Shown here: piece by piece, positions 1-7,998 of the stretch
Position numbering within the stretch: position 1 is the first letter of the stretch
Layout of the letters: each line of letters opens with the position of its first letter
Position numbers and translations under genes: made by a program
Notes under the pieces: model-generated
What the model saw: only the letters and a program-made list of their open reading frames with translations
Told to the model about the DNA's origin: nothing
Database searches by the model: none
NCBI RefSeq assembly: GCF_900114285.1
Contig: NZ_FOSN01000004.1
Span: 124,001 to 188,000 of the forward strand
Length of the DNA: 64,000 nucleotides
From: Methylocapsa palsarum
GTDB taxonomy: Bacteria > Pseudomonadota > Alphaproteobacteria > Rhizobiales > Beijerinckiaceae
Direction: 5' to 3'

Positions 1-129
1 GGCATCGGGCCGGCGCCCGCAAACGCCGCGACGCTTCGCCCTGAACGTCCCCGGAGACCAGACCTTCGGCCTTGAACCAACCCGCGGCCGGGCTTTTCCG
101 GCCAGATCCATTCGCAACAGAGGCGTTCA
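1..129 (+). other. Upstream region, possibly the 3' end of a preceding gene
   Basis: Two forward frames run in from the left edge and stop early, one at 42-44 and one at 88-90. Either could be the tail of a gene outside the window. Alpha-E proteins are commonly preceded by a circularly permuted ATP-grasp gene, so a tail of that gene is plausible, but the short peptide visible here has no recognisable motif. The remaining bases lead into the ATG at 130. Confidence 0.3.
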
Positions 130-1089
130 ATGCTTTCCCGCACGGCTGACAGTTTGTTCTGGATCGCGCGTTACGTCGAGCGCGCCGATTTTCTCGCCCG
201 GATCGTCGAAGCGACGCAACGCCTCGCGACGCTTCCCGCGAGTTATTCGGGAATGGGCACGGAATGGGAAAGCGCGCTCGAATCCTCTGGCGCGGCCGAG
301 GGGTTCCGCGCCACGCACAAATCCGTCGACGAAGCGAGCGTTGTCGAATACCTCACCTTCGCGGCCGACAATCCCACCTCGATCAGGAACTGCATCGAAT
401 TCGCGCGGACCAATGCGCGAGCCGTGCGCACGGCCCTCACCGTCGAGGTCTGGGAGGCGATCAACGGCGCCTGGATCGAACTCGACCGTTTCGCCTCGCG
501 CAACGCCGGGCGGGCGCGCTATGATCGCGAGGATCTGTCGCAGTTCCTGGAATTCGTGAAGAAAACCTCGCTCGACTACGATGGTTCGGTCTATCGCACC
601 ATGCTGCGCAACGACGCCTATTGGTTTTCGCGCCTCGGCCTCTTCATCGAGAGAGCCGATAACACGGCGCGCATCCTCGACGTGAAATATCATGTTCTCC
701 TGCCGGAAGACGAAGCGGTCGGCGGCTCGCTCGACTATTTCCAGTGGACGGCGATCCTGCGCGCGGTGTCGGCGCTGACCGCCTACCATTGGGTCTATCG
801 GGAGAACGTCAAACCCTGGCTGATCGCCGATCTCTTGATCCTCAAGATCGAAATGCCGCGCTCGCTGATCGCCTGCTACGACAACATCGTCTATTTTCTT
901 GACGCGATCGGGCGGGAATACGGCCATGTGGGCGCGTCGCAAAAGCACGCGCACAGCGTGCTCTCGCGGTTGTCCCATTCCACAACCAAAGAAATTTTCT
1001 CCACCGGCCTGCACGAATTCATCACCGATTTCGTCGAGAACAACGACCGGCTTGGAAAGAACATCAATCAGCAATATCTGGTCTATTGA
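130..1089 (+). CDS. Alpha-E domain-containing protein
   Basis: This 319-residue protein is of the alpha-E family (formerly DUF403), an all-helical cytosolic domain of unknown biochemical role. It is usually encoded between a circularly permuted ATP-grasp protein and a transglutaminase-like protein, a set thought to perform a peptide-ligation or modification step. The duplicated ERAD signature is visible at residues 17-20 (within WIARYVERAD) and 174-177 (within FIERADNTAR), and the length is typical. The N-terminus MLSRTADSLFW is the usual family start. The transglutaminase partner is not downstream; a ParB-like gene follows instead. Confidence 0.9.
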   Translation: MLSRTADSLFWIARYVERADFLARIVEATQRLATLPASYSGMGTEWESALESSGAAEGFRATHKSVDEASVVEYLTFAADNPTSIRNCIEFARTNARAVRTALTVEVWEAINGAWIELDRFASRNAGRARYDREDLSQFLEFVKKTSLDYDGSVYRTMLRNDAYWFSRLGLFIERADNTARILDVKYHVLLPEDEAVGGSLDYFQWTAILRAVSALTAYHWVYRENVKPWLIADLLILKIEMPRSLIACYDNIVYFLDAIGREYGHVGASQKHAHSVLSRLSHSTTKEIFSTGLHEFITDFVENNDRLGKNINQQYLVY

Positions 1090-1298
1090 GGCCTTGCCGG
1101 GATAAACACGGATTGATCGAAATGATCTCGAAATAGCCCGGCCTGCCGAAGCCCGCGCCGCAAAATTGGGGCCTTCGTCGTCCTGGCTTGAAACTCTCGC
1201 CCGCAAGGAACTCTCGAAGAAGCCGAGAAATTGGACCCCGCTCCCTGCCCATCATACGATGGACGCATTCGCCAGATGATTGGCCTGCGGAGTGTGGA

Positions 1299-2077
1299 AT
1301 GGTCCGAACTGATGCGCCTTTGCTGTTGTTTCTGATCCTGACAGCGTCGGCGGTCCTGCCGTCTAGCGCCATCGGCGCCCCGGACAGGCCCCCGCCCTGC
1401 GCAGACATGACCGATTCGGGGAAAAACTGTTCGTGCGATCTTCGCTCGCTGCGCCCGCTGCAAGGCGCGATCGGCCTGTACGAAGTCGCGCACAAGGAGA
1501 AAAGGATCAGCGAGGATCCCTCGAAGGCCGAGGACAAGCTGAAGAAAGATCCGATCAAGGTCGTTCGCGGTCCAAACGGCGATCTGTTCATCGTTGACCA
1601 TCACCATGGCGCATTGGCCTGGCTCGATGCGGGGTTCGCCAGCAGCATCTGCATCATCCAGCATCCGGAATTGTCCACGGATCCGGCGCTTTTCTGGGAC
1701 CAGCTCGCCGAAAAGAAACTGGATCACCTCGAAGACAAGAACGGCGTTGCGATCCCGCACGAAAAACTGCCGCGGACACTTTTCGAATTGCGGTCAGAAG
1801 ACGACCCTTACCGCTCGCTTGCGGGTCTGATGCGAAAGGACGACGGGTTTTGCCGGGATTCAAGCACCCCGAATTCGCCGAATTTCGTTGGGCGGATTTC
1901 ATGAGGGAGAGGCCCGAGCTTCCCGCCAGGGAGGTAGCCGCCTCGCCCAAGGACATGCTTCCAAAGGCTCTCATACTCGCCCGGAGTCCTGCGGCGAAAG
2001 ACGCCGATCTTCCGGGATATAACGGCTGCGACGGCGCGTCGCATTGTGCGAAATGCCCGGGCTCCGGAGACGAATGA
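1299..2077 (+). pseudogene. Exported ParB-like (ParBc_2) protein, interrupted by a frameshift
   Basis: Translation from the ATG at 1299 gives a signal peptide ending near SSAIGA, followed by a ParB/sulfiredoxin-like domain of the exported ParBc_2 type. The domain includes PIKVVRGPNGDLFIVDHHH and DPYRSLAGLMRKDDGF. The frame then reads into unrelated sequence and stops at 1904. The expected family C-terminus (HPEFAEFRWADF, then ALILARSPAAKDADLPGYNG) continues in another frame from about 1850 to 2077. The two parts join if one base is missing near the T-run at 1848-1851. The site does not match a classical -1 slippery heptamer read in frame, so a mutation or base-calling error is more likely than programmed frameshifting. 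The function of these exported ParB-like proteins is not established. Confidence 0.75.
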
Positions 2078-2189
2078 GGCGCGAGGCGCCGACAGGCGAG
2101 GCCTTCGCACGCCTCGCCGGCGACGCGTCCCGGCGACAGTGCTTGACCTTATCGATATTATCGCCCGAAATGGCGCGCTGTTCCTCAAC

Positions 2190-2263
2190 GCTTGAGCATA
2201 GTCCTTTTGGCTCTGGAGCTATTTCTCGATCGCATGACTTCATGCGGTCGGAAAGCGCTCCAG
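2190..2263 (+). repeat. Interspersed bipartite palindromic element, copy 1 (truncated)
   Basis: This is a partial copy of the element seen complete at 3448-3564. It retains the second hairpin block (tctggagc, then the CGATCGCATGACTTCATG palindrome core, then ggaaagcgctc), with several substitutions, and a short stub of the first block. It overlaps the possible 5' end of the L,D-transpeptidase gene, so one candidate ATG for that gene (2242) lies inside the repeat. Confidence 0.85.
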
Positions 2264-3450
2264 ATCCGATTTCGCCGGGAGAGCCGCGCGGTTTGCCACC
2301 CAAGGTCATCGTCTGCGCCATCGCCTGGATCCTCGCCGCTGCGGCCTTTGGCGCCTCAGCGGAGCGCGCCCATGCGGCCGAAGCCTCCAACGGCGAGGCT
2401 CCGATTCCGGCGGCGACGCTCGCCCTGATGGCCGCCCGCGAAACGACTCCGGCGGCGCCGGTTCTGATCCGGTCATACAAAAAAGAAGCGGAGATGGAGG
2501 TCTGGAAGCTCTCCCGTAACGGCTGGTACGTGCTGTTGAAGACCTTTCCGATCTGCCGCTGGTCGGGACAGCTCGGGCCGAAAATCTCGCAGGGCGACCG
2601 GCAGACCCCCGAGGGCTTCTATTCCGTTGGCCCGAAGCAGATGAATCCGAACTCCCACTATTATTTGTCCTTCGACACCGGCTACCCCAACGCCTACGAC
2701 CGGGCCCACGGCGGTTCGGGCTCGTACCTCATGGTGCACGGGACATGTTCGTCGGCCGGCTGCTATGCGATGACCGACAGGGGAGTCGGCGAAATCTACG
2801 CCATCGTCCGGGACGCCTTGCGGGGCGGACAGGCGGCTTTCCAGTTTCAGGCGTTTCCGTTCCGCATGAGCGCGCAGAACATCGCCAGGCGCCGCTCCGA
2901 CCCGAATATCGAATTCTGGCACCAGCTCAAGGAAGGTTCGGACCGTTTCGAGGCGACCGGGGAAGAAGCGTCCGTCGCGGTCGCCGCGGGCCGTTACGTG
3001 TTCGGCCCATCGAAGGATCCCGCGCGGGAAGCCTTGGCGAAGGCGCGTCTTGTCAGGGAGGCCGCGACCGTCCGCGCCCTCATCGCCGAGGGCAGTCCCG
3101 CGATCAAGACCACATATTCGGACGGCGGTCAGCATCCGGCCTTCGCCGCTCTCGCGCGCCAGGGCGCAAATCTTGGCGAGATCAGCCGGCCCGAGGCTCT
3201 CGCCTACGCGGGGATCGAAGAGGTCGTCACCCCGCCAAAGCCAAAGTGGCGGCCCTGTCTTGGACAAGGCGCTTGCGCGCCCCTCGCCCTCAGGCTTCCG
3301 GTTGCGGCGGACGCCAATCCCGCGCTCGCCAACGTCGAACCGGCGGCGCTGGCGCGATCGCCGCTCGGGTACAAGGTCGAATTGCTCGGACCGTCGCGTT
3401 CGCTGATCGGCGGGTCGCAGCCGATCCTCTCCGCCAATCTGACTGATTAG
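2242..3450 (+). CDS. L,D-transpeptidase, YafK/ErfK type, exported
   Basis: This is a periplasmic murein L,D-transpeptidase-family protein (YkuD fold) that would form or cleave L,D bonds in peptidoglycan. A hydrophobic export segment (VIVCAIAWILAAAAFGASA) precedes the domain. Substrate-loop features SQGDRQTPEGFYSVG and MNPNSHYYLSFDTGYPNAYD are of the YafK subtype. The catalytic HGTCSSAGC motif has His166 and Cys174, counted from the ATG at 2242. The start is uncertain: that ATG lies inside an interspersed repeat, whereas a TTG at 2293 has a GGGAGAG sequence nine bases upstream and would put the signal peptide right at the N-terminus. About 200 residues follow the catalytic motif without a recognised domain. 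The stop TAG at 3448-3450 is provided by the next repeat copy. Confidence 0.88.
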   Translation: MRSESAPDPISPGEPRGLPPKVIVCAIAWILAAAAFGASAERAHAAEASNGEAPIPAATLALMAARETTPAAPVLIRSYKKEAEMEVWKLSRNGWYVLLKTFPICRWSGQLGPKISQGDRQTPEGFYSVGPKQMNPNSHYYLSFDTGYPNAYDRAHGGSGSYLMVHGTCSSAGCYAMTDRGVGEIYAIVRDALRGGQAAFQFQAFPFRMSAQNIARRRSDPNIEFWHQLKEGSDRFEATGEEASVAVAAGRYVFGPSKDPAREALAKARLVREAATVRALIAEGSPAIKTTYSDGGQHPAFAALARQGANLGEISRPEALAYAGIEEVVTPPKPKWRPCLGQGACAPLALRLPVAADANPALANVEPAALARSPLGYKVELLGPSRSLIGGSQPILSANLTD

Positions 3451-3564
3451 AGCATATTCCGACCGGATTGAATCAATCCAATCGACAAGAATATGCTCAA
3501 GCTTTTGACTCTGGAGCGATTTCTGATCGATCGCATGACTTCATGCGATCGGAAAGCGCTCTAG
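3448..3564 (+). repeat. Interspersed bipartite palindromic element, copy 2 (complete)
   Basis: This is the reference complete copy. The first hairpin has arms GAGCATATTC and GAATATGCTC around a nested GATTGAATCAATC palindrome. The second has arms from GAGCGATTTC to GGAAAGCGCTC around CGATCGCATGACTTCATGCG. It starts with the TAG that terminates the L,D-transpeptidase gene and ends just before the convergent DUF6494 gene. As a paired stem-loop between convergent genes it could act in transcript stabilisation or termination, but it has no T-tract. Confidence 0.92.
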
Positions 3565-3579
3565 ACGGGCAGGCCGCGT

Positions 3580-3771
3580 TTAGGTCAGATCGATCGTCTC
3601 TTCGACGACATGATGAAGCGGCGTATTCTCAGCGGTAAGCGTCATGCGCAATTTCAACTCGTTGCTTTCGAGCTTGCCTTCGCGGACGATGCGCTCGATC
3701 TCCCTTTGCGACGTGACGCCGACCACTTTAAGAAACTTGCGCACCGCAATATTGAATGCATCCTCATCCAT
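3580..3771 (-). CDS. DUF6494 family small protein
   Basis: This 63-residue protein beginning MDEDAFNIAVRKFLKVVGVT matches the DUF6494 family of small alphaproteobacterial proteins of unknown function. It is predicted to be cytosolic and contains SQREIERIVREG, which reads as a helix resembling part of a helix-turn-helix. The reading frame is open further upstream (to 3873), but the MDEDAF start is the conserved one. It lies just downstream of prmA on the same strand and may be co-transcribed with it. Confidence 0.75.
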   Translation of the reverse strand: MDEDAFNIAVRKFLKVVGVTSQREIERIVREGKLESNELKLRMTLTAENTPLHHVVEETIDLT

Positions 3772-3842
3772 CGAAGCTCTCCCTCTTCGCGGGCCGACTC
3801 GCGGCGCGCCCTTCATCGATATGGGTTTTATCCGGCCGGTTT

Positions 3843-4775
3843 TCAGCACCGACACATGAGAAGGGTCGCCCACCCTTCAAGATCGATTCGCTCCCTCAGG
3901 ACGACGCCCTGAACGCCATAGGCCGCGACGACGCCGGCGACGTCGGGACCGATCAGACCGGAAAGCACGATATCGGCGCCGGGTTTCGACAATCGCGAAA
4001 CGGCCGGCGCAAGGCCACGGAGCGGACGCGCCAGAATATTGGCGAACACCAGATCGTAAGGCGCGCCGCCGCGAAGTTCATTGTGATCGGCGCCGCGCGA
4101 TTGTACCGGGCGCACGAAGCCTGCAACGCCGTTGAGCTTCGCATTCACGGCGGCGGCGGCGACCGAAATCGGATCGATATCGCCAGCGTGAATCCGCCGC
4201 CTGAACAGGCGCGCCGCCGCGATCGCGAGGACCCCGGACCCTGTCCCGATATCGAGGATGGCGTTTGGTCGACGACGCCGGGCGACGCGGTCGAGCATGA
4301 GAAGGCAGCCGCGCGTCGTGCCATGATGCCCGGTGCCGAAGGCGAGCGCGGCGTCGATTTCGATGGCGATTTCGTTGACCCGCGCGAGCCCCCGCGCATG
4401 CGAACCATGAACAACAAAACGCCCGGCCCGCACAGGTTGCAGGCCTTCCAGGGACGAAGCCACCCAATCGCGCTGATGAATCCGCCCGAAGCTCGCCGCG
4501 GCCGCAGCGTCAGCGCCCGCGACAGCCGCGATCAGAGCGCGGACATTGGCTTCGTCCGGCGCCGGGCCGAAATAGACCTCGACGACCCAGGGGCCCGTCT
4601 TCCAGTCCCTGGAGCTCGGCGCCTCCTCGAAAGCGGCGGCGGCGGTGTCGGCCGGATCGAACGTCTCGACGACGATATCGGCGATATTACGGGCAGTCGC
4701 CTCGTCGCACACAAGGCGCATGACATGAGCGGCGTTGTTTGGCGGCAGACCTTCGAGCATGGCGGCGGTTAGCAT
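3843..4775 (-). CDS. prmA: Ribosomal protein L11 methyltransferase
   Basis: PrmA trimethylates ribosomal protein L11 using S-adenosylmethionine. Counting from the ATG at 4775, the family motif FGTGHHGTT is at residues 146-154 and the SAM-binding DIGTGSG at 175-181, followed later by VFANILARPL, the position of the usual NxL substrate motif. The length (about 310 residues) suits the alphaproteobacterial form. The start is ambiguous: the frame stays open to a GTG at 4868, and candidate ATGs lie at 4799, 4775 and 4760, none with a strong ribosome binding site. I prefer 4775 or 4760 because homologues begin shortly before the LPPNNA segment. The far-upstream GTG would overlap the divergent gene at 4861. 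Confidence 0.9.
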   Translation of the reverse strand: MLTAAMLEGLPPNNAAHVMRLVCDEATARNIADIVVETFDPADTAAAAFEEAPSSRDWKTGPWVVEVYFGPAPDEANVRALIAAVAGADAAAAASFGRIHQRDWVASSLEGLQPVRAGRFVVHGSHARGLARVNEIAIEIDAALAFGTGHHGTTRGCLLMLDRVARRRRPNAILDIGTGSGVLAIAAARLFRRRIHAGDIDPISVAAAAVNAKLNGVAGFVRPVQSRGADHNELRGGAPYDLVFANILARPLRGLAPAVSRLSKPGADIVLSGLIGPDVAGVVAAYGVQGVVLRERIDLEGWATLLMCRC

Positions 4776-4860
4776 GAGCGCGCGCAAACGGCAATTCATC
4801 GACGCGCGACGCTTGCGAGCCCGCGCCTCAAAGGCATTCCGCCGCGCATAAAATGCGCCT

Positions 4861-5220
4861 ATGTTCACGCTTATGGACGCTTACGTATTTTCCGGTCGGT
4901 TTGCCCTCCGTGCGGCGGCGTTGCTGCTCGCCTCTTCCGCTTGCGCGGCCGAACCGGCCTCGCCGCCGAAGCCGGAGGCTCCGCCTCCCTCGATGCAGGC
5001 GTTCGGGGCCGCGAACGCCAACTGCCTGGAGTGGACGAATTCCTGTCTCGTCTGCGTGAGGCTCGCCCCTCCCGGGGACGCCGGGACGGCGGAAGGCGCC
5101 GAGACCACGGAAGGCGCCAAGACCCGGATAGGCGGCGAAGCGCCGGACCAGGGCGTCGCCTGCTCGACGCCGGGAATCGCCTGCCAGCCGAAAGAGATCA
5201 GCTGCGTCGCCATGCGGTGA
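4861..5220 (+). CDS. Small exported cysteine-containing protein, unknown function
   Basis: This 119-residue product begins with a signal-peptide-like segment (FALRAAALLLASSACAAEP; the Cys could be a lipobox residue, ASSAC). A proline-rich stretch and a low-complexity EGAETTEGAKT segment follow. The mature part contains CLEWTNSCLVC and CSTPGIACQPKEISC, seven cysteines in total, which suggests disulfide bonds in the periplasm. I recognise no domain. It is transcribed divergently from prmA. Confidence 0.6.
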   Translation: MFTLMDAYVFSGRFALRAAALLLASSACAAEPASPPKPEAPPPSMQAFGAANANCLEWTNSCLVCVRLAPPGDAGTAEGAETTEGAKTRIGGEAPDQGVACSTPGIACQPKEISCVAMR

Positions 5221-5331
5221 CCTCGTCTTGACTTCAGGGGTGGCGGCCCAATTTTAGGCGTAGGGCGCGTCTTCGGTCAGGCTTACGGATGCGCCGCGGC
5301 GGCTTCGCCGGGCTCGATGGGAGGAATGTGC

Positions 5332-6315
5332 ATGCGGAATTTGAAGGCTCTCGCCACAGCGGCGGCGATGGTGACGCTGATAGCGGCAAAACCTGCGTCC
5401 GCCGGCGACCCGGAGGCCCCCGTACAGGCCGTCGACGCCATGAACAAGCTTTTTGGCGCGCATCCCGGATTTCGCGCCAATCACGCGAAGGGCGTCGTGG
5501 CGGAAGGAAGCTTCAAGGCCTCGCCGGAAGCGGCGGCGTTGAGCAAGGCCGCCATTTTCAGCGGCGCCGAGATCCCTGTCATTGTGCGTTTTTCGGACGC
5601 CACCGGCGTGCCGAATATTCCGGACGGGTCGGCCAACGCCAATCCGCATGGCGTTGCGATCAAATACCGCCTTCCGGGCGGCGACGAGACAGACATGGTG
5701 ATCAACTCGCTGAAGTTCTTCCCCGTCGCCAATGTTGAGGATTTCCGCGATCTGCTGGTCGCCCTCGGCGACAGCCCGCCCGGCGCGCCAAAGCCGACCA
5801 AATTCGAGCAATTCGCCGTCGCCCATCCAAGCGTAGCCGCCGCGGGGGCCACCGCGAAGACTCCGGCGAGTTTCGCCGACGAGGAATATTTCGGCATCGA
5901 CGCCTTTGTTCTGGTCAACAAGGCCGGCGCGAAACAGGCGGTCCGCTATCAGCTCAAGCCTGCAAAGCTTGTCCATCTCGACTCCGCCGAGGCCGCCAAA
6001 AAGGCTCCGGATTTTCTGATCGACGAATTGAGCGAGCGGCTCGCCAAAGGTCCGGCGACGTTCCGCCTTCAGGCGCAGCTCGCCAGCCCGCAGGATCAGA
6101 CAAAGGATCCGTCCAAACCCTGGCCGGACGACCGCAAGATCGTCGATCTGGGCGTGCTGACGCTCGATAAGGTCTCGCCGGACAGCCTCGCCGCGCAGAA
6201 GGGGCTTTCGTTCACGCCCGGGCGCATCATCGATGGGATCGAACTTTCCGATGACCCGCTTGTCGAGTCGCGGGACGCCGCCTACGCGGTGTCCGTGTCC
6301 CGGCGGAACCCTTAA
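5332..6315 (+). CDS. Catalase-family peroxidase (small, exported)
   Basis: This 327-residue protein is of the small catalase-related heme peroxidase family, which lacks the catalase C-terminal domains and uses peroxide with organic reductants. The N-terminus MRNLKALATAAAMVTLIAAK ending in PASAGD is a signal peptide, placing it in the periplasm. The distal His lies in FRANHAKGVVAEGSF, the distal-pocket region continues through VRFSDATGVPNIPDGSANAN and PHGVAIKY, and the proximal Tyr is probably in ESRDAAYAVSVSRR. The start at 5332 is chosen for the GGGAGGA sequence six bases upstream; ATGs at 5317 and 5326 are alternatives. No redox regulator is adjacent. Confidence 0.88.
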   Translation: MRNLKALATAAAMVTLIAAKPASAGDPEAPVQAVDAMNKLFGAHPGFRANHAKGVVAEGSFKASPEAAALSKAAIFSGAEIPVIVRFSDATGVPNIPDGSANANPHGVAIKYRLPGGDETDMVINSLKFFPVANVEDFRDLLVALGDSPPGAPKPTKFEQFAVAHPSVAAAGATAKTPASFADEEYFGIDAFVLVNKAGAKQAVRYQLKPAKLVHLDSAEAAKKAPDFLIDELSERLAKGPATFRLQAQLASPQDQTKDPSKPWPDDRKIVDLGVLTLDKVSPDSLAAQKGLSFTPGRIIDGIELSDDPLVESRDAAYAVSVSRRNP

Positions 6316-6363
6316 AGGGTGAGCGGCGGACCTTCTCTGCAGCGCCGCCATTCGGGAGAGCGC

Positions 6364-7011
6364 GTGAAGCTCGTTATTTTTGACGTCGACGGCACGCTCG
6401 TCGACAGTCAGGAGATCATCCTCGAAGCGCAGCGCCGCACCTTCTGCGCCCATCGCCTCGAACCGCCCGGCCGTGAAGCGGCGCTTTCGATCGTCGGACT
6501 CTCGCTGATCGAGGCGTTTACGGTTTTGACCGATGCGAAAGGTCCCGTGGAAAGCCTGGCGCAAACCTATCGCGAAGCCTGGGGCGACGTGCGCAGCGAG
6601 CCGCAGTTTCAGGATCCGCTTTATCCGGGCGCCCGAGAGACCTTGGCGGCGCTCGCCGGGCGCGCCGATATCGTTCTCGGCATCGCCACCGGCAAGTCCC
6701 GGCGCGGCGTCGCGCTTCTGCTCGAGCGTTATGGCTGGAAAGACTGGTTCGCGACGATCCAGACCGCTGACGATCATCCCTCCAAACCGGCGCCAGACAT
6801 GATCCTGGCGGCGATGGCGGAGACCGCAGCCGATCCGGATCAGACCTACATGATCGGAGACACAAGTTTCGACATGGCGATGGCGGCGGCGGCAGGCGCT
6901 CACCCGATCGGCGTTTCCTGGGGATATCATGCCGCCAGCGACCTCAAGGCCGCGGGCGCGGAGCGCATCGTTGGGGATTTCGAAGAATTATTGCATATGT
7001 TGACCTCTTGA
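6364..7011 (+). CDS. HAD-superfamily hydrolase, phosphoglycolate-phosphatase-like
   Basis: This 215-residue protein has a haloacid-dehalogenase fold with the nucleophile motif DVDGTLVDS, motif II around IATGKSRRGV, the Lys in HPSKPAPDMI and the acidic motif IGDTSFDMAMA. A helical cap lies between motifs I and II, as in Gph/PGP phosphatases, so it should hydrolyse a small phosphate ester. The substrate cannot be told from sequence. The GTG at 6364 is preferred because GGGAGAG precedes it and the catalytic motif follows directly; an upstream GTG at 6319 would add 15 residues. It lies upstream of the ATP12 gene and may be co-transcribed with it. Confidence 0.88.
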   Translation: MKLVIFDVDGTLVDSQEIILEAQRRTFCAHRLEPPGREAALSIVGLSLIEAFTVLTDAKGPVESLAQTYREAWGDVRSEPQFQDPLYPGARETLAALAGRADIVLGIATGKSRRGVALLLERYGWKDWFATIQTADDHPSKPAPDMILAAMAETAADPDQTYMIGDTSFDMAMAAAAGAHPIGVSWGYHAASDLKAAGAERIVGDFEELLHMLTS

Positions 7012-7063
7012 TGGTCCGGGCGGAGCCAGATCTTCCGGCTTTGCGCCCTGCGAAAGGCGCCTC

Positions 7064-7954
7064 ATGAGCCCGAAAGTTTCAGGCGAAAAGATCCCGGACG
7101 GCGCGGCCCCAAGCGGCGCGGCCCCGAGCGAAAAACCCGTAAGCGAAAAACCCGTAAGCGAGGTGGGCGAGGCGTCCCGCCTTCCCCCGATCGATCCGGT
7201 CGCGATGGCCAGGCGCGATCTTAACGGCGGTCTGCCGAAACGATTCTACAAGGAGGCCGCGGCTCAGGAACAGGACGGCGCCTACGCCGTGCTCCTCGAC
7301 GGCAAGGGCGCGAGAACGCCGGCCCGCAACAAACTGGCCTTGCCGACACTCGCGGCGGCGAAGGCCGTCGCGGAGGAATGGTCCGCGCAGGAAGAGTTCA
7401 TCAATCCGCGAAACATGCCGCTGACGCGGCTGGTCAATTCGGCGATCGACGGGGTCGCCGCGGAGATCGAGCCAACCGTTGCGGAGATCGCCCGATACGC
7501 CGGGTCCGATCTCGTCTGCTACCGGGCCGGGGAGCCAGAAGCGCTCGTCAGGGCGCAGTCCGCGGCCTTCGATCCGGCGCTCGCCTTCGCGCGCAAGACG
7601 CTCGGCGCCTTGTTCATCTGCACGGAGGGCGTCGTCCATGTCGAACAGCCCGAGGCCGCCCGCCGCGCTGTCCTCGATGCGGTCAAGGCGATCGGCGCCG
7701 ATCCGGCGTCGGGACCGTTCGCGCTTGCGGCGCTGCATGTGATGACGACGCTCACGGGTTCGGCGTTGCTGGCGCTCGCTGTGGCCCATGGCGAATTGAG
7801 CGCGCGCGAAGCCTGGGTGGCCGCGCATGTCGATGAGGATTATCAGATGAAACTGTGGGGCGCCGACGACGAAGCGCTGGGGCGGCGGGCGCGGCGGTGG
7901 AGCGAAATGCAGGCGGCGGCGCAATTGCTGGAATGCGTCCGGGAGCCCGATTAA
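7064..7954 (+). CDS. ATP12-family F1-ATPase assembly chaperone
   Basis: This 296-residue protein belongs to the ATP12 family, whose mitochondrial members chaperone the F1 alpha subunit. The conserved core is visible as [42 protein letters not shown] and LVNSAIDGV, with the C-terminal [14 protein letters not shown] typical of the family. The first 45 residues are low-complexity and contain two tandem duplications ([10 protein letters not shown] and [12 protein letters not shown]). The gene lies 44 bases upstream of pccB on the same strand, a common arrangement in Hyphomicrobiales. Confidence 0.88.
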   Translation: MSPKVSGEKIPDGAAPSGAAPSEKPVSEKPVSEVGEASRLPPIDPVAMARRDLNGGLPKRFYKEAAAQEQDGAYAVLLDGKGARTPARNKLALPTLAAAKAVAEEWSAQEEFINPRNMPLTRLVNSAIDGVAAEIEPTVAEIARYAGSDLVCYRAGEPEALVRAQSAAFDPALAFARKTLGALFICTEGVVHVEQPEAARRAVLDAVKAIGADPASGPFALAALHVMTTLTGSALLALAVAHGELSAREAWVAAHVDEDYQMKLWGADDEALGRRARRWSEMQAAAQLLECVREPD

Positions 7955-7998
7955 ACCTCCATCAAACGCCCTCGAACGTTCCCGGACATTGGCTCCCC

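Noticed and set aside
1845-1853. Programmed -1 frameshift in the ParB-like gene
   Set aside because: The bases GGGTTTT are not in the X-XXY-YYZ register of the reading frame, so classical tandem slippage is not supported.
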